Counted from the stretch's first letter, positions 1 through 10,679 are shown. The stretch: DNA of 64,000 nucleotides from JBKEDS01 sp047975545 (GCA_047975545.1 JBKEDS010000046.1:34400-98399); one strand, 5' to 3'. Notes: a model not told the origin generated them from the sequence alone. Translations and numbers: made by a program.

Positions 1-1
1 A

Positions 2-1546
2 GCCATGAAAGGCGCCGATGTGTTTATTGGGTTATCCATGGCCGATATCGTATCGCCCGAAATGTTATTAACCATGGCCGAAAACCCGATTGTATTTGCC
101 ATGGCAAACCCCAATCCGGAAATAAAATACGAAACAGCCGTAGCCACCCGAAAGGATATTATTATGGCCACCGGACGTAGCGACCACCCCAACCAAGTTA
201 ACAACGTATTGGGCTTTCCGTTTATTTTCCGTGGTGCTCTGGATGTGCGAGCCAAAAAAATTAACGAGGAAATGAAAATGGCCGCCGTTGAGGCCTTGGC
301 CCGTTTGGCAAAAGAACCCGTACCGGAGCAGGTAAATATTGCTTATGGCGAAACCCGATTAACCTTCGGCAAGGAATATATTATCCCAAAACCCTTCGAC
401 CCCCGCCTAATTGCCGAAGTACCGCCAGCCGTAGCCAAAGCCGCTATGGACAGTGGTATTGCCGAAGAACCCATTACCGACTGGGAAGCCTATAAAGACA
501 GGCTTCGCGAACGTTTGGGCTCCGACAATAAATTGGTGCGATTGCTGCACAACCGTGCCAAATTAGCGCCAAAACGAGTAGTATTTGCCGAAGCCGACCA
601 GTTGGCCGTTATAAAAGCCGCCCAAATTGTTTATGAAGAAGGTATTGCAATCCCAATCTTACTGGGAAGAAAAGATACCATTCGGGATTTAATGGAAGAA
701 ATTGAATTTGAAGCCAACGATATTCAAATAATAGACCCCAAGACCGATGAGGAAGAACCCCGTAAAAAACGTTATGCCAAAGTATATTGGCAACAACGCC
801 AACGTCGCGGCGTAACCCTTTACACCGCAGAGCACCTCATGCGCGAGCGCAATTACTTTGCCGCCATGATGGTTAACGAAGGCGATGCCGATGCGTTAAT
901 TTCGGGCTATTCCAGAAACTATCCGTCGGTTGTTAAGCCCATGTTCGAGCTTATTGGCATGGCCAAGGGCGTTAACCGAATTGCGGCCACCAATGTTATG
1001 ATGACCAAACGCGGCCCTTTATTTTTAAGCGATACCTCCATTAACCTCGACCCCGAGGCCAAGGATTTAACCAAAATAGCCCAAATGACGGCGCAAGTGG
1101 TTAAACTTTTTGGCATGAAACCCATTATGGCTATGGTGTCCTACTCCAATTTTGGCTCGTCGGTCAATCCCAAGGCCGAAAAAGTGCGCGAGGCCGTTGC
1201 CTATTTGCACCGCTATTACCCCGATTTGGTGGTCGATGGCGAACTGCAAACCGATTACGCCCTAAACCCGGAAATGCTAAAGGAAAAATTCCCGTTTTCG
1301 AAATTGGTAGGAAAAAAGGTAAACACGCTTATCTTCCCCAACCTCGATTCGGCCAACATTACCTATAAATTATTGAAGGAACTTAATGAAGTAGAATCGA
1401 TTGGACCAATTTTAATGGGCATGAACAAACCGGTACATATCCTTCAAATGGGCGCCAGTGTGGACGAAATTGTAAACATGACCGCCATAGCCGTTATCGA
1501 TGCCCAACATAAGGAACAACAGGCTTTAGAGTATTCAAAAAAATAA
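2..1546 (+). CDS. maeB: NADP-dependent malic enzyme with phosphotransacetylase-like C-terminus, 5' partial
   Basis: The first base pairs of the window are already inside this gene, so the N-terminal malic-enzyme catalytic part lies outside. What is visible is the end of the NAD(P)-binding domain (phrases such as GADVFIGLS and FAMANPNPE, typical of malic enzyme) followed from about visible residue 185 by a phosphate acetyl/butyryltransferase-like domain (starts near APKRVVFAEAD). Malic enzyme decarboxylates malate to pyruvate with NADP+; in the long bacterial MaeB form the PTA-like tail is usually regulatory and not catalytic. The gene ends with TAA and is followed by a hairpin terminator. Order maeB-ruvA-sprA-gcvH is a familiar Flavobacteriia arrangement, from memory. 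Identification is secure; only the missing start is uncertain. Confidence 0.93.
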   Translation, partial: AMKGADVFIGLSMADIVSPEMLLTMAENPIVFAMANPNPEIKYETAVATRKDIIMATGRSDHPNQVNNVLGFPFIFRGALDVRAKKINEEMKMAAVEALARLAKEPVPEQVNIAYGETRLTFGKEYIIPKPFDPRLIAEVPPAVAKAAMDSGIAEEPITDWEAYKDRLRERLGSDNKLVRLLHNRAKLAPKRVVFAEADQLAVIKAAQIVYEEGIAIPILLGRKDTIRDLMEEIEFEANDIQIIDPKTDEEEPRKKRYAKVYWQQRQRRGVTLYTAEHLMRERNYFAAMMVNEGDADALISGYSRNYPSVVKPMFELIGMAKGVNRIAATNVMMTKRGPLFLSDTSINLDPEAKDLTKIAQMTAQVVKLFGMKPIMAMVSYSNFGSSVNPKAEKVREAVAYLHRYYPDLVVDGELQTDYALNPEMLKEKFPFSKLVGKKVNTLIFPNLDSANITYKLLKELNEVESIGPILMGMNKPVHILQMGASVDEIVNMTAIAVIDAQHKEQQALEYSKK

Positions 1547-1609
1547 GCCTACATTTTGTTTTTAAACACAACTGTTCAAAACCAAAAACAACCATCGTAT
1601 TTCCACCTC

Positions 1610-1652
1610 AATCCATGCCGCATCAAAATAAATTATGGCGTGGATTTTTTTT
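1610..1652 (+). terminator. Intrinsic terminator after maeB
   Basis: An imperfect inverted repeat (AATCCATGCC pairing with GGCGTGGATT, one G-U pair) is followed by a run of eight T on the plus strand. It sits about 65 nt after the maeB stop codon. Confidence 0.7.
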
Positions 1653-1734
1653 GTGAAATGCCGTAAAACCAACATAGGACATTCCATCCTTTCATTAAAG
1701 AAATAATAAGTAGTAACAGATGAAATAAATTTAT

Positions 1735-1742
1735 TACATTTG
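1735..1742 (+). promoter_or_regulatory. Bacteroidota -7 box before ruvA
   Basis: TACATTTG matches TAnnTTTG and lies 22 nt before the ruvA start codon. No convincing TTG element is seen 19-20 nt upstream, so this is a moderate prediction. Confidence 0.4.
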
Positions 1743-1763
1743 AAATCTAATTAATAGCTGCTA

Positions 1764-2345
1764 ATGATAACCTATATTCAAGGAAAGCTGGTAGAGAAAA
1801 ACCCTACCGATGTGGTTATAGACTGTAACGGGGTGGGGTACGGCATTAATATTTCGTTACATACCTTTTCGCAAATCCCCGATTCCGAACATTTAAAATT
1901 ATATACGCACTTACAAATAAAAGAAGACGCCCATACCCTGTATGGGTTTTCGTCTTTATTGGAGCGCGAAATTTTCAGGTTGTTAATTTCGGTAAGCGGC
2001 ATTGGCACCAGTACGGCGCGCACCATGCTATCGTCGTTAACGCCCAAGCAGGTTATCGACGGTATTGCCGCAAACGACGTAACCCTAATCCAATCCATAA
2101 AAGGCATAGGGGTTAAAACGGCACAGCGGGTAATAATTGAACTAAAGGACAAGGTAATAAAAATTTACGATGTTAACGAAGTTTCCGTTACCAAGGACAA
2201 TACAAACAAAGATGAAGCGTTATCTGCTTTAGAAGTGCTTGGATTTGCCCGAAAGCAAGCCGAGCGCGTTGTCGATAAAATTATTAAATCGGAGCCCGAT
2301 GCAACGGTGGAAACCTTGATAAAACAGGCTTTAAAAAATTTATAA
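1764..2345 (+). CDS. ruvA: Holliday junction branch migration protein RuvA
   Basis: 193 residues, the usual RuvA length. The N-terminal OB-fold (about residues 1-62) is followed by two helix-hairpin-helix motifs, SVSGIGTSTA near residue 76 and IKGIGVKTAQRV near residue 112, and a C-terminal domain III that contacts RuvB. RuvA tetramers bind four-way junctions and load the RuvB motor in recombinational repair. The ATG start is the only one that preserves the OB-fold. It is followed 6 nt later by sprA, so the two are likely co-transcribed, although their functions are unrelated; this adjacency is common in Flavobacteriia. Confidence 0.97.
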   Translation: MITYIQGKLVEKNPTDVVIDCNGVGYGINISLHTFSQIPDSEHLKLYTHLQIKEDAHTLYGFSSLLEREIFRLLISVSGIGTSTARTMLSSLTPKQVIDGIAANDVTLIQSIKGIGVKTAQRVIIELKDKVIKIYDVNEVSVTKDNTNKDEALSALEVLGFARKQAERVVDKIIKSEPDATVETLIKQALKNL

Positions 2346-2351
2346 TCGATT

Positions 2352-5300
2352 TTGAAACTAACTAACTTTACTTTAAAAATAATTAATAGGCACGTTGTTA
2401 AACCAAAAAACATAACGCTTTTAGCGTTATTGCTTTGTTCCGTTTTTACGGGTTGGGCGCAAAACCCGGCGCAACAGGACACCATTGGTTACAATTTAAG
2501 CGAAATTAAAACCGCAGACCCCAATAACATCGAGTCCAAATATACTTACGACGCCCTTACCGACCGTTATATTTACACCGAAACCATAGGCGATTTCAAC
2601 ATTAATTACCCCGTAATTTTAACGCCCAAGGAATATTACGCCCTTGTAGCACGGGAAAACCTAAAAGCCTACTACAAAGAAAAAATCGATGCCGCTTCGG
2701 GCAAAAAGGAAAACGCCGAAGAACTCCAAAAAAACCTATTGCCCGAGTTTTATGTAAACTCCAACTTTTTTGAGTCTATTTTTGGCAGCAACACCATAGA
2801 GTTAATCCCCCAAGGTTCGGTCGAGATGGATTTGGGCGTACTGTTTACTAAACAGGACAACCCCATGTTTTCTCCAAGAAACCGAAGTAACTTTGCCTTC
2901 GATTTCGACCAACGCATTAGCCTGAGTTTATTGGGAAAAGTAGGTACAAGGCTTCAGGTTAATGCCAATTATGATACACAATCCACTTTCGATTTTCAAA
3001 ATATAATTAAGTTGGAATACCCCCAAACCGAGGACGACATCATCCAAAAAATAGAAGTGGGTAACGTTAGCATGCCGCTAAACAGTTCGCTCATTACGGG
3101 CGCACAAAGTTTGTTTGGGGTAAAAGCACAACTAAAATTTGGAAAAACAACCATTACGGGCGTGTTTTCCGAACAAAAATCCGAAGGCAATACCGTGGTG
3201 GCCCAAGGCGGCGGCACCTTGCAGGATTTCGAGTTTTTTATTCGGGAATACGACGAAAACCGACACTTCTTTTTAGCCCAGTATTTTAGGGACAATTACG
3301 ATAAGGCCTTAAAAGACTACCCTTACATAAACAATCGAGGCATACAAATTACCAGGATAGAAGTTTGGATTACCAACCGAAACAGCTCCACCAATAACGT
3401 TAGGAATATTGTGGCCTTGCAGGATTTGGGCGAAACCGACAAAACAGGCTCGGCCGTTAATGTGTTTGGTGCTGCGGGTGCTTTCCCCGATAACGAAAAC
3501 AACGCCTTCGACCCCGAAAATATAGGTGGGGGCAACTCGCAACTTACCGAAGCCATTAGGGACGTTTCTACCGTACAATCGGGTATTTCAGTACCCAATA
3601 CCGCCGAAGGCTACGATTATGCCAAGTTGGAAAACGCCAGAAAACTAACCACATCCGAATATACCTTAAACACCCAATTAGGCTATATTTCTTTAAGACA
3701 ACGTTTAAACAACGATGAGGTTTTGGCCGTGTCCTTTCAATATACCGTAGGTGGGCAAGTACACCAGGTGGGCGAGTTTGCCACCGATGGGGTCGATGCA
3801 ACCAATGTTACCACCAATACCTCCGGGCAAGTTACCAATGTAGTAAACAGCAATTTAGTGGTAAAACTGTTAAAAAGCAGTATAACCAATACGGCGCAGC
3901 CTATTTGGGACTTAATGATGAAAAATATTTACGATACGGGTGCCTACAACCTGTCGCAAGAAGATTTTAAACTCAATATTTTTTATAACGAATCGTCGCC
4001 CCTAAACTTTATTACGCCCGTTGGCGGAAGTTTTGCCTTGGACATAAACGGAAACCCCGTAACGGGCAGTACTCCCGAAGATAATTTAATTCAAAATACA
4101 CCCTTATTACGGGTGTTTAATTTAGACAAGCTAAATTACAACAACGACCCACAGGCCAAGGGCGATGGCTTTTTCGATTTTATTCCCGGCATAACCGTAA
4201 TTCCCGATAACGGCAAAATTATTTTTACCAGTGCCGAGCCCTTTGGGGAATACTTATTCAACGTTTTGGGCGGTGGCGATTACAATAACGAAACAAGCTA
4301 CAACGAAAACCAAGCCAAATACGTTTACGATATTCTGTATAAAAGCACCAAAACGGCAGCGTTGCAAAGCCCCGAAAAAAATAAATTCAAATTAAAAGGC
4401 CGATACAAATCTACCGGAAACGATGGTATTCCTATTGGCTCGTTTAACGTACCCCGGGGTTCGGTAAAAGTAACGGCCGGCGGCCGGGTGTTGGTCGAAG
4501 GTATTGATTACACCGTGGATTATATGGCCGGAAGGGTGCAAATTTTAGATGAAGCGCTTAAAGCATCCAATACCCCTATTGAGGTTTCTACCGAAAACAA
4601 TGCTGTTTTTGGCATGCAAACCCGACGTTTTACGGGCGTAAACATCGAGCATCAATTTAACGAAAACTTCCTTATTGGCGGTACCTTGTTAAACCTTAAC
4701 GAACGCCCCATAACACAAAAGGCCAACTACGGTTCGGAACCTATAAACAATACCATATTCGGCATTAATGGTAATTATGCCACCAAAGTTCCGTTTTTAA
4801 CCCGCTTGGCCAACAAACTGCCTAATATCGACACCGATGTAGAGTCGAATTTATCCCTTAGGGGCGAATTTGCATATTTGGCGCCCGGTGCTCCAAAAGG
4901 AACAAACTTAAATGGCGAAGCCACATCGTATATCGACGATTTTGAAGGCTCGCAAAACGCCATCGACCTAAAAACACAGCAATCGTGGTATTTGGCCAGT
5001 AGGCCCTTGGAACTTAACGGCACTACGGCTTACGACGGTAATGGTATAGAAAACGGCTACAACAGGGCCATGCTTAATTGGTACTCCATAGACCCTATAT
5101 TTTATAGCAGGCAACGCCCAAGCGGCATGTCGGACAACGATGTGTCCGGCCTATACAACAGTAGGGTATTTATTCGGGAGCTGTTTCCCGAGCGCGATTT
5201 GGTACAGGGGCAAAGCACAACCCTATACACGCTCGACTTGGCCTATTACCCCCAAGAAAGAGGCCCTTATAACTTCGACCCCAACACGGCCAATAATACT

Positions 5301-8300
5301 ATTAATAACCCGCAGGAATCATGGGGCGGTATTATGCGCCAATTAACCTCGACCGATTTCGAACAGCAAAACGTCGAGTATATTGAGTTTTGGATGCAAG
5401 ACCCATTTTTGGAAAACCCATCTAACCCCGGTGGTAAATTGGTTTTTAACCTCGGAAATATTTCCGAAGACGTTATAAAAGACGGCAAAAAACAATACGA
5501 AAACGGCTTGCCCAAAGACGGCAATATAGACTTGTTAACCCCGACCGATTGGGGTACCGTTGTACCGCTTAACCAATCGCTGGTGTATGCGTTTGATAGT
5601 ACGGGCGATGAGCGCACCAATCAAGATGTTGGGTACGACGGTTACGACGATGCCGAAGAAATTTCAAGATTTGGTGCTAATTTTGGCCCAGACCCTTCAA
5701 GAGACAATTACACCTATTTTTTAAATGCCGAAGGAAATATTTTCGACCGTTATAAAAATTACAACGGTGTTCAAGGCAATACACCCGATTCGTTTTCCAA
5801 TACCGATAGGGGTGCCAACACCCAGCCCGATGTCGAGGATGTTAACCGGGACAATACCATGAATACCATTGATAGCTATTTTGAGTATGAACTGGATATA
5901 AGAAGGCAAAATTTACCGTTGGACAAAACGGCTATGGAAAACCTTCCGGAAAGCAACCCCTTAAAAGAATTTTTAACCGATGTTAAAGTGCAAACACGGT
6001 CGCTTCCCAACGGGCAATCCGTTCCTGTACGATGGTACCAAGTGCGTATTCCCATAGATGTGGCCTTAACCCGTTTTGATGACAATTCATCACCCCAAAA
6101 CCAAAAATATAAGCGATATGGCGGCATAACCGATTTCAGATCTATTCGTTTTGCACGGGTATATTTAAAAGAATTTAGCCAGCCAACCGTATTTCGTTTT
6201 GGTACTTTGGATTTGGTACGTAGCGAATGGCGACGCTATACCCAAACCTTGGATACCGACGATACGAATACAGAAGACGATAACACCGATTTTTCGGTAG
6301 GTGTAGTAGGTACTTTGGAAAATGAAGGCAGCTACCAACGCCCTCCGGGAATTGAACCCGAAGAACTGTACAACAACAATACCTTAATAGAACAAAACGA
6401 GCAATCGTTGGTTGTTAATGTTTGTAATTTAGAATCGCAAGATGCCCGTGGCGTATACAAAAACATAAATTTGGACATGCGCCAATTTAAACGTATGCGT
6501 ATGTTTATGCACCTTGAAGAAGAAGGTTTTGGTATTCCCAGCAGCAACACCGTGGTTGGGTTTATACGTATGGGTAACGACCTTACCGAAAACTACTATC
6601 AAATAGAAATTCCGTTAAAAATATCGGAATCCACCACCCGAAGCGGACTTTGGCCGGAAGAAAACGAAATTAACCTTCCCATTGAAATATTGGGGCAAAT
6701 TAAAGCATTGGGCATATCCAACATGTCCTTAACAAACGAAGATCCCACATTCTACAATGTTATAGATGGCACATTACAAGAAGCCCCGGTGGATGAGTTC
6801 TCCGAATACACCTTAGGGCAACACCGCGTGGCCATAAAAGGAAATCCTAACTTTGGCGACATCCGGACCTTAATGGTCGGCGTTAAAAATGCCATAGGCA
6901 ATGGCCCTAACGACAGCCCACCAATAGTATCGCCCGTATGTGCCGAGGCTTGGTTTAACGAATTGCGGCTGTCGGACATGGATAACGAAGGCGGTTGGGC
7001 GGCCATTGTTAGTATGGATACCAATATTGCCGATTTTATGAGCATTAGTGCCACAGGCCGCCAAAGTACGGCCGGTTTTGGCAGCATCGAGCAAGGCCCA
7101 AGCCAACGCAGCTTGGAAGATGTTAAGCAATACGATGTAGTAACCAATGTTAACGTAGGTCAGCTATTGCCAAAAAAATGGGGCGTACAAATTCCGTTTA
7201 ATTATGCGCAAAGCGAAGAGCTTATCACGCCAAAATACGACCAGTACTACGAGGATTTAACCTTAGATTCCCGATTGGCCGCCGCAAATTCCGCAGCCGA
7301 ACGCGATGCTATTAAAAAAGTATCCGAAGATTATACCAAGCGTAAAAGCATCAATTTTATAGGGGTTAAAAAAATAAGGACTACCGAAGCCAAACCGCAA
7401 TTTTACGATGTGGAAAACTTCACCTTAAATTATTCGTACAACAAGGTAGAACACCGCGATTTCGAAATTGAAAATTCGGTAAACAAAACCGTTCGGGCAG
7501 GTGCCAATTATGCTTATAATTTTAAACCGTTGCGGTTCGAACCCTTTAAAAACAACGATTCGCTGTTTACCAGTAAATATTTAAAACTTTTAAAAGACTT
7601 TAACTTTAACCCGCTTCCGGCCAGTTTTACCGTTAATACCGATATTAACAGGCAGTTTAACCGCCAAAAATTTAGGGAAGTGGAGCTTGCGGACGATAAT
7701 ATAGGAATTGGCGAATTGTTCCGCCGCAACTATATGTTCGATTTTCAATATACGCTTAATTTCAACCTAACCGATGCTTTGAGCCTAAACTTTACGGCAT
7801 CGAACAACAATATTGTACGTAATTATTTTAAGGATAATATTATTAACGGCGAACAGGATGAAACCCTGGATGTTTGGGACGGCTTTTTCGATTTTGGCGA
7901 CCCCAACCGACAATTTCAGGACTTGGGTATAACCTACAAATTGCCTTTGGACAAAATTCCGTATCTCGATTTTATCGATGCAACCTATCAATATAGCGGT
8001 AATTTCCAATGGCAAAAAGGCTCCGATTTGTATGGCGCTTTAGAGCTGGACGGCGTAACCTATAATTTGGGCAATACCGTACAAAATGCCAATACGCACA
8101 ATATTAATTCCAATATTGATATGAACCGGTTTTACAAAACCATTGGCTTGGTTAAAAAACCGAAGGCCAAATCAAGAAATACGCAAACAACTTCTAATAC
8201 GGCTACTAACCAAAATAACTCTGCCAACAAAGCCCCTAAAACCAAAACAACTTCGGGCAGTTCAAAATTGTTAAATGCGGGTATTGATATCTTAACCAGC

Positions 8301-9647
8301 GTAAAGCGCATTCAGTTTAACTATTCCGAAAACAACGGTACGTTTTTACCGGGCTATTTAAATACGCCGGGCTTTATAGGTACCCTAAAACCAACCTTGG
8401 GCTTTACCTTTGGTAGCCAAAGCGATGTTAGGCACTTGGCGGCCAAGCGTGGCTGGTTAACCGTGTATCCCGAATTTAACCAACAATATGCCACGACCAA
8501 TACACGGCAGTTGGATGTTTCGGCAACCGTCGAGCCCGCTAACGATTTAAAAATCGATGTGGTGGCCAGCCGCGCCTATTTTAAAAACCACACCGAAAAT
8601 TATGTGGTAAACAACAATGCGGGGCAATACGAGTACGAAGCCCTAACGCCCAATAATTTTGGAAACTTCAATATTTCAACCATATTAATTAAAACCGCTT
8701 TTAGTAAAAGTAACGAAACCCAGTCCAAGGCTTTCGACGACTTTAGGGCAAACAGGCTAATCGTGGCCAGGCGCTTGGCCGCCGCCAATGGTGCCGACGT
8801 AAACGATGTGGATACCGAAGGCTACCCCAAAGGCTACGGCAAAAACAGCCAAGCCGTATTGCTGCCCTCATTTTTGGCAGCCTATACGGGCCGCGATGCC
8901 GAAAAGGTTAACACCTCGGCTTTTCGCGATGTGCCAATACCAAACTGGGACCTAAAATACACGGGCTTTATGAAAATGGCGTGGTTTAAAAAGAACTTTA
9001 AACGCTTTTCCCTAACCCACGGTTACCGTTCGTTGTATACCATAAACCAATACCAATCTAATTTAGATTATGTACAGCCCAATTATAGCGTAAGCTACGA
9101 CAACCAAGCCAACAACGTAACCGACCAAGCCGGAAACTACAAAAGCAAGACCATTTATGGCAATATTAATTTAACCGAAATGTTTAGCCCTTTGGTCAAA
9201 ATAGATTTCGAAATGAAAAACTCGGTTAAAATTTTGGCCGAAGTTAGAAAAGACCGATTACTGTCGCTAAGTTTCGACAATAACCTGCTTACCGAGGTTT
9301 TGGGCAACGAATACATTATCGGCTTGGGCTACCGTATAAAAGATGTGCGTATAAGTTCCGAGCTGGCCGGCCCGACAAAAAAAATAGTAAGCGATTTAAA
9401 CATGAAAGCCGATATATCAGTAAGGGACAACAAAACCATTATCCGCTACTTGGACCTTGAAAACAACCAAATAACCTCCGGACAAACCATTTGGGGGCTA
9501 AAATACACGGCCGATTACGCTTTTAGCAAAAACTTTACGGGGATATTCTATTTCGATTATACTTTCTCGGAATACGCCATTTCAACAGCATTCCCGCAAA
9601 CCACAATACGCTCGGGCATAACCCTAAGATATAATTTTGGAAATTAA
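2352..9647 (+). CDS. sprA: Giant cell-surface protein SprA (gliding / type IX secretion translocon)
   Basis: 2431 residues, close to the roughly 2400 expected for SprA. It starts with TTG; the N-terminus is a signal peptide (residues 1-37, hydrophobic core ITLLALLLC, cleavage near WAQ). SprA is the very large outer-membrane beta-barrel that forms the conducting channel of the type IX secretion system, and mutants in it lose gliding. The rest is rich in alternating aromatic/polar beta strands, ending in Phe-Gly-Asn typical of outer-membrane barrels. A low-complexity Thr/Asn/Lys stretch occurs near residues 1940-1980. It follows ruvA by 6 nt. Other T9SS core genes (porK-N, sov) are not in the window; a PorP/SprF paralogue lies at 26143. 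No ATG start is available near the signal peptide. Confidence 0.96.
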   Translation: MKLTNFTLKIINRHVVKPKNITLLALLLCSVFTGWAQNPAQQDTIGYNLSEIKTADPNNIESKYTYDALTDRYIYTETIGDFNINYPVILTPKEYYALVARENLKAYYKEKIDAASGKKENAEELQKNLLPEFYVNSNFFESIFGSNTIELIPQGSVEMDLGVLFTKQDNPMFSPRNRSNFAFDFDQRISLSLLGKVGTRLQVNANYDTQSTFDFQNIIKLEYPQTEDDIIQKIEVGNVSMPLNSSLITGAQSLFGVKAQLKFGKTTITGVFSEQKSEGNTVVAQGGGTLQDFEFFIREYDENRHFFLAQYFRDNYDKALKDYPYINNRGIQITRIEVWITNRNSSTNNVRNIVALQDLGETDKTGSAVNVFGAAGAFPDNENNAFDPENIGGGNSQLTEAIRDVSTVQSGISVPNTAEGYDYAKLENARKLTTSEYTLNTQLGYISLRQRLNNDEVLAVSFQYTVGGQVHQVGEFATDGVDATNVTTNTSGQVTNVVNSNLVVKLLKSSITNTAQPIWDLMMKNIYDTGAYNLSQEDFKLNIFYNESSPLNFITPVGGSFALDINGNPVTGSTPEDNLIQNTPLLRVFNLDKLNYNNDPQAKGDGFFDFIPGITVIPDNGKIIFTSAEPFGEYLFNVLGGGDYNNETSYNENQAKYVYDILYKSTKTAALQSPEKNKFKLKGRYKSTGNDGIPIGSFNVPRGSVKVTAGGRVLVEGIDYTVDYMAGRVQILDEALKASNTPIEVSTENNAVFGMQTRRFTGVNIEHQFNENFLIGGTLLNLNERPITQKANYGSEPINNTIFGINGNYATKVPFLTRLANKLPNIDTDVESNLSLRGEFAYLAPGAPKGTNLNGEATSYIDDFEGSQNAIDLKTQQSWYLASRPLELNGTTAYDGNGIENGYNRAMLNWYSIDPIFYSRQRPSGMSDNDVSGLYNSRVFIRELFPERDLVQGQSTTLYTLDLAYYPQERGPYNFDPNTANNTINNPQESWGGIMRQLTSTDFEQQNVEYIEFWMQDPFLENPSNPGGKLVFNLGNISEDVIKDGKKQYENGLPKDGNIDLLTPTDWGTVVPLNQSLVYAFDSTGDERTNQDVGYDGYDDAEEISRFGANFGPDPSRDNYTYFLNAEGNIFDRYKNYNGVQGNTPDSFSNTDRGANTQPDVEDVNRDNTMNTIDSYFEYELDIRRQNLPLDKTAMENLPESNPLKEFLTDVKVQTRSLPNGQSVPVRWYQVRIPIDVALTRFDDNSSPQNQKYKRYGGITDFRSIRFARVYLKEFSQPTVFRFGTLDLVRSEWRRYTQTLDTDDTNTEDDNTDFSVGVVGTLENEGSYQRPPGIEPEELYNNNTLIEQNEQSLVVNVCNLESQDARGVYKNINLDMRQFKRMRMFMHLEEEGFGIPSSNTVVGFIRMGNDLTENYYQIEIPLKISESTTRSGLWPEENEINLPIEILGQIKALGISNMSLTNEDPTFYNVIDGTLQEAPVDEFSEYTLGQHRVAIKGNPNFGDIRTLMVGVKNAIGNGPNDSPPIVSPVCAEAWFNELRLSDMDNEGGWAAIVSMDTNIADFMSISATGRQSTAGFGSIEQGPSQRSLEDVKQYDVVTNVNVGQLLPKKWGVQIPFNYAQSEELITPKYDQYYEDLTLDSRLAAANSAAERDAIKKVSEDYTKRKSINFIGVKKIRTTEAKPQFYDVENFTLNYSYNKVEHRDFEIENSVNKTVRAGANYAYNFKPLRFEPFKNNDSLFTSKYLKLLKDFNFNPLPASFTVNTDINRQFNRQKFREVELADDNIGIGELFRRNYMFDFQYTLNFNLTDALSLNFTASNNNIVRNYFKDNIINGEQDETLDVWDGFFDFGDPNRQFQDLGITYKLPLDKIPYLDFIDATYQYSGNFQWQKGSDLYGALELDGVTYNLGNTVQNANTHNINSNIDMNRFYKTIGLVKKPKAKSRNTQTTSNTATNQNNSANKAPKTKTTSGSSKLLNAGIDILTSVKRIQFNYSENNGTFLPGYLNTPGFIGTLKPTLGFTFGSQSDVRHLAAKRGWLTVYPEFNQQYATTNTRQLDVSATVEPANDLKIDVVASRAYFKNHTENYVVNNNAGQYEYEALTPNNFGNFNISTILIKTAFSKSNETQSKAFDDFRANRLIVARRLAAANGADVNDVDTEGYPKGYGKNSQAVLLPSFLAAYTGRDAEKVNTSAFRDVPIPNWDLKYTGFMKMAWFKKNFKRFSLTHGYRSLYTINQYQSNLDYVQPNYSVSYDNQANNVTDQAGNYKSKTIYGNINLTEMFSPLVKIDFEMKNSVKILAEVRKDRLLSLSFDNNLLTEVLGNEYIIGLGYRIKDVRISSELAGPTKKIVSDLNMKADISVRDNKTIIRYLDLENNQITSGQTIWGLKYTADYAFSKNFTGIFYFDYTFSEYAISTAFPQTTIRSGITLRYNFGN

Positions 9648-9668
9648 CAATTTTTGATTGTTGAAATA

Positions 9669-9778
9669 GCGTCATTACGAACGAAGTGAAGTAATCTTTT
9701 TACGAATTAACGAACAACGATTTTAGATTTTTGTACGTTGAAGCTGTGATATTACGAACAAAATGAAGCAATCCTTAC
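9669..9778. repeat. Two diverged copies of the GTCATTGCGA...GAAGCAATC intergenic repeat
   Basis: Two segments (9669-9700 and 9747-9778) share the pattern TTACGAAC..A.TGAAG.AATC and resemble copies at 11475, 15581, 30277-30347 and 53681-53805. They fill most of the 281-nt gap between sprA and gcvH. The copies are degenerate and no coding potential is seen. Confidence 0.6.
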
Positions 9779-9872
9779 AATAATTTTCGTTTTTAGGAAA
9801 AAGGATTAGCCACATTAAAAACTGCATGTTTTTTACGTTCAAAAACAAGCTTGTCTTTTTATCCAATAATAT

Positions 9873-9902
9873 TTGAATTTATAAATTGAATAAATACATT
9901 TG
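9873..9902 (+). promoter_or_regulatory. Promoter of gcvH
   Basis: TTG at 9873-9875 and TACATTTG at 9895-9902 are separated by 19 nt, an ideal Bacteroidota housekeeping promoter. The predicted start site is about 20 nt before the gcvH ATG. Confidence 0.65.
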
Positions 9903-9928
9903 CTGAAAACAAATTAAAACAACCAATA

Positions 9929-10309
9929 ATGAATATTCCATCAAATTTAAAATACACTAAGGACCACGAATGGGTTAGTGTAGAAGGCGACATTGCTACC
10001 ATAGGTATTACCGATTTTGCACAAAGCGAACTGGGCGATATTGTTTATGTTGAAGTAGAAACCGTAGACGAAACCTTAGATGCCGAAGAAGTGTTTGGCA
10101 CCGTTGAGGCCGTAAAAACCGTTTCGGATTTATTCCTGCCCATTTCTGGCGAAATTATAGAGTTTAACACCCTTTTGGAAGACGAGCCCGAAAAAGTAAA
10201 CACCGACCCCTACGGCGATGGCTGGATGATTAAAGTAAAATGCTCGGACCTTGCCCAGTTGGACGCTTTAATGACCGCCGACGATTATAAAACCCTTGTA
10301 GGTGCTTAA
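9929..10309 (+). CDS. gcvH: Glycine cleavage system H protein
   Basis: 126 residues, the usual length. It shows the H-protein N-terminus (KYTKDHEWV), the conserved GDIVYVEVE segment and the lipoylation site in VEAVKTVSD, where Lys63 would carry lipoate. The H protein shuttles the aminomethyl group from P protein to T protein and the reduced lipoyl arm to L protein. Its partner genes gcvP and gcvT are not in the window, which is normal for Flavobacteriia. The stop codon overlaps the GTG start of the following VanZ-like gene by 8 nt, suggesting translational coupling. Confidence 0.97.
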   Translation: MNIPSNLKYTKDHEWVSVEGDIATIGITDFAQSELGDIVYVEVETVDETLDAEEVFGTVEAVKTVSDLFLPISGEIIEFNTLLEDEPEKVNTDPYGDGWMIKVKCSDLAQLDALMTADDYKTLVGA

Positions 10310-10679
10310 AAAACTTGTGTTTTGGGCAAGCTTGGGTTACACCCTGGCGTTAACGGCAGTTTGCCTAATAAAAATTAATACGGTAGTGCCGGTACAAATA
10401 AGCTTTGCCGACAAAATATTCCATAGTTTGGCCTATGTTATTTTTACCTTGTTGTGGTACGCCACCTTTATTTACAAGTTTAATTTTGGGCATAAAAAAG
10501 CATTGTGGTACGCCTCCATCGGTTCGGTTATTTTTGGTATAGTTATTGAGGTATTACAAAGTACGTTAACCACATACCGAGCCGCCGAAGTTTACGATAT
10601 AATAGCAAACACCATAGGCGTATTTTTAGCCACAATAATTATTACGCTAAAAAAGAATTGGCAAATTAAAAAACAATAA
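10302..10679 (+). CDS. VanZ-like small integral membrane protein
   Basis: 125 residues with about four predicted membrane segments (near residues 4-22, 30-50, 63-83 and 93-113) and the VanZ-family features DKIFHSLAYVIFTLLW and GIVIEVLQS. VanZ-family proteins are membrane proteins of mostly unknown function; the founding member gives low-level teicoplanin resistance. It starts at a GTG that overlaps the gcvH stop, so it is translated from the same mRNA. This gcvH-vanZ pairing is common in the class, but no functional link is known. Confidence 0.85.
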   Translation: MLKKLVFWASLGYTLALTAVCLIKINTVVPVQISFADKIFHSLAYVIFTLLWYATFIYKFNFGHKKALWYASIGSVIFGIVIEVLQSTLTTYRAAEVYDIIANTIGVFLATIIITLKKNWQIKKQ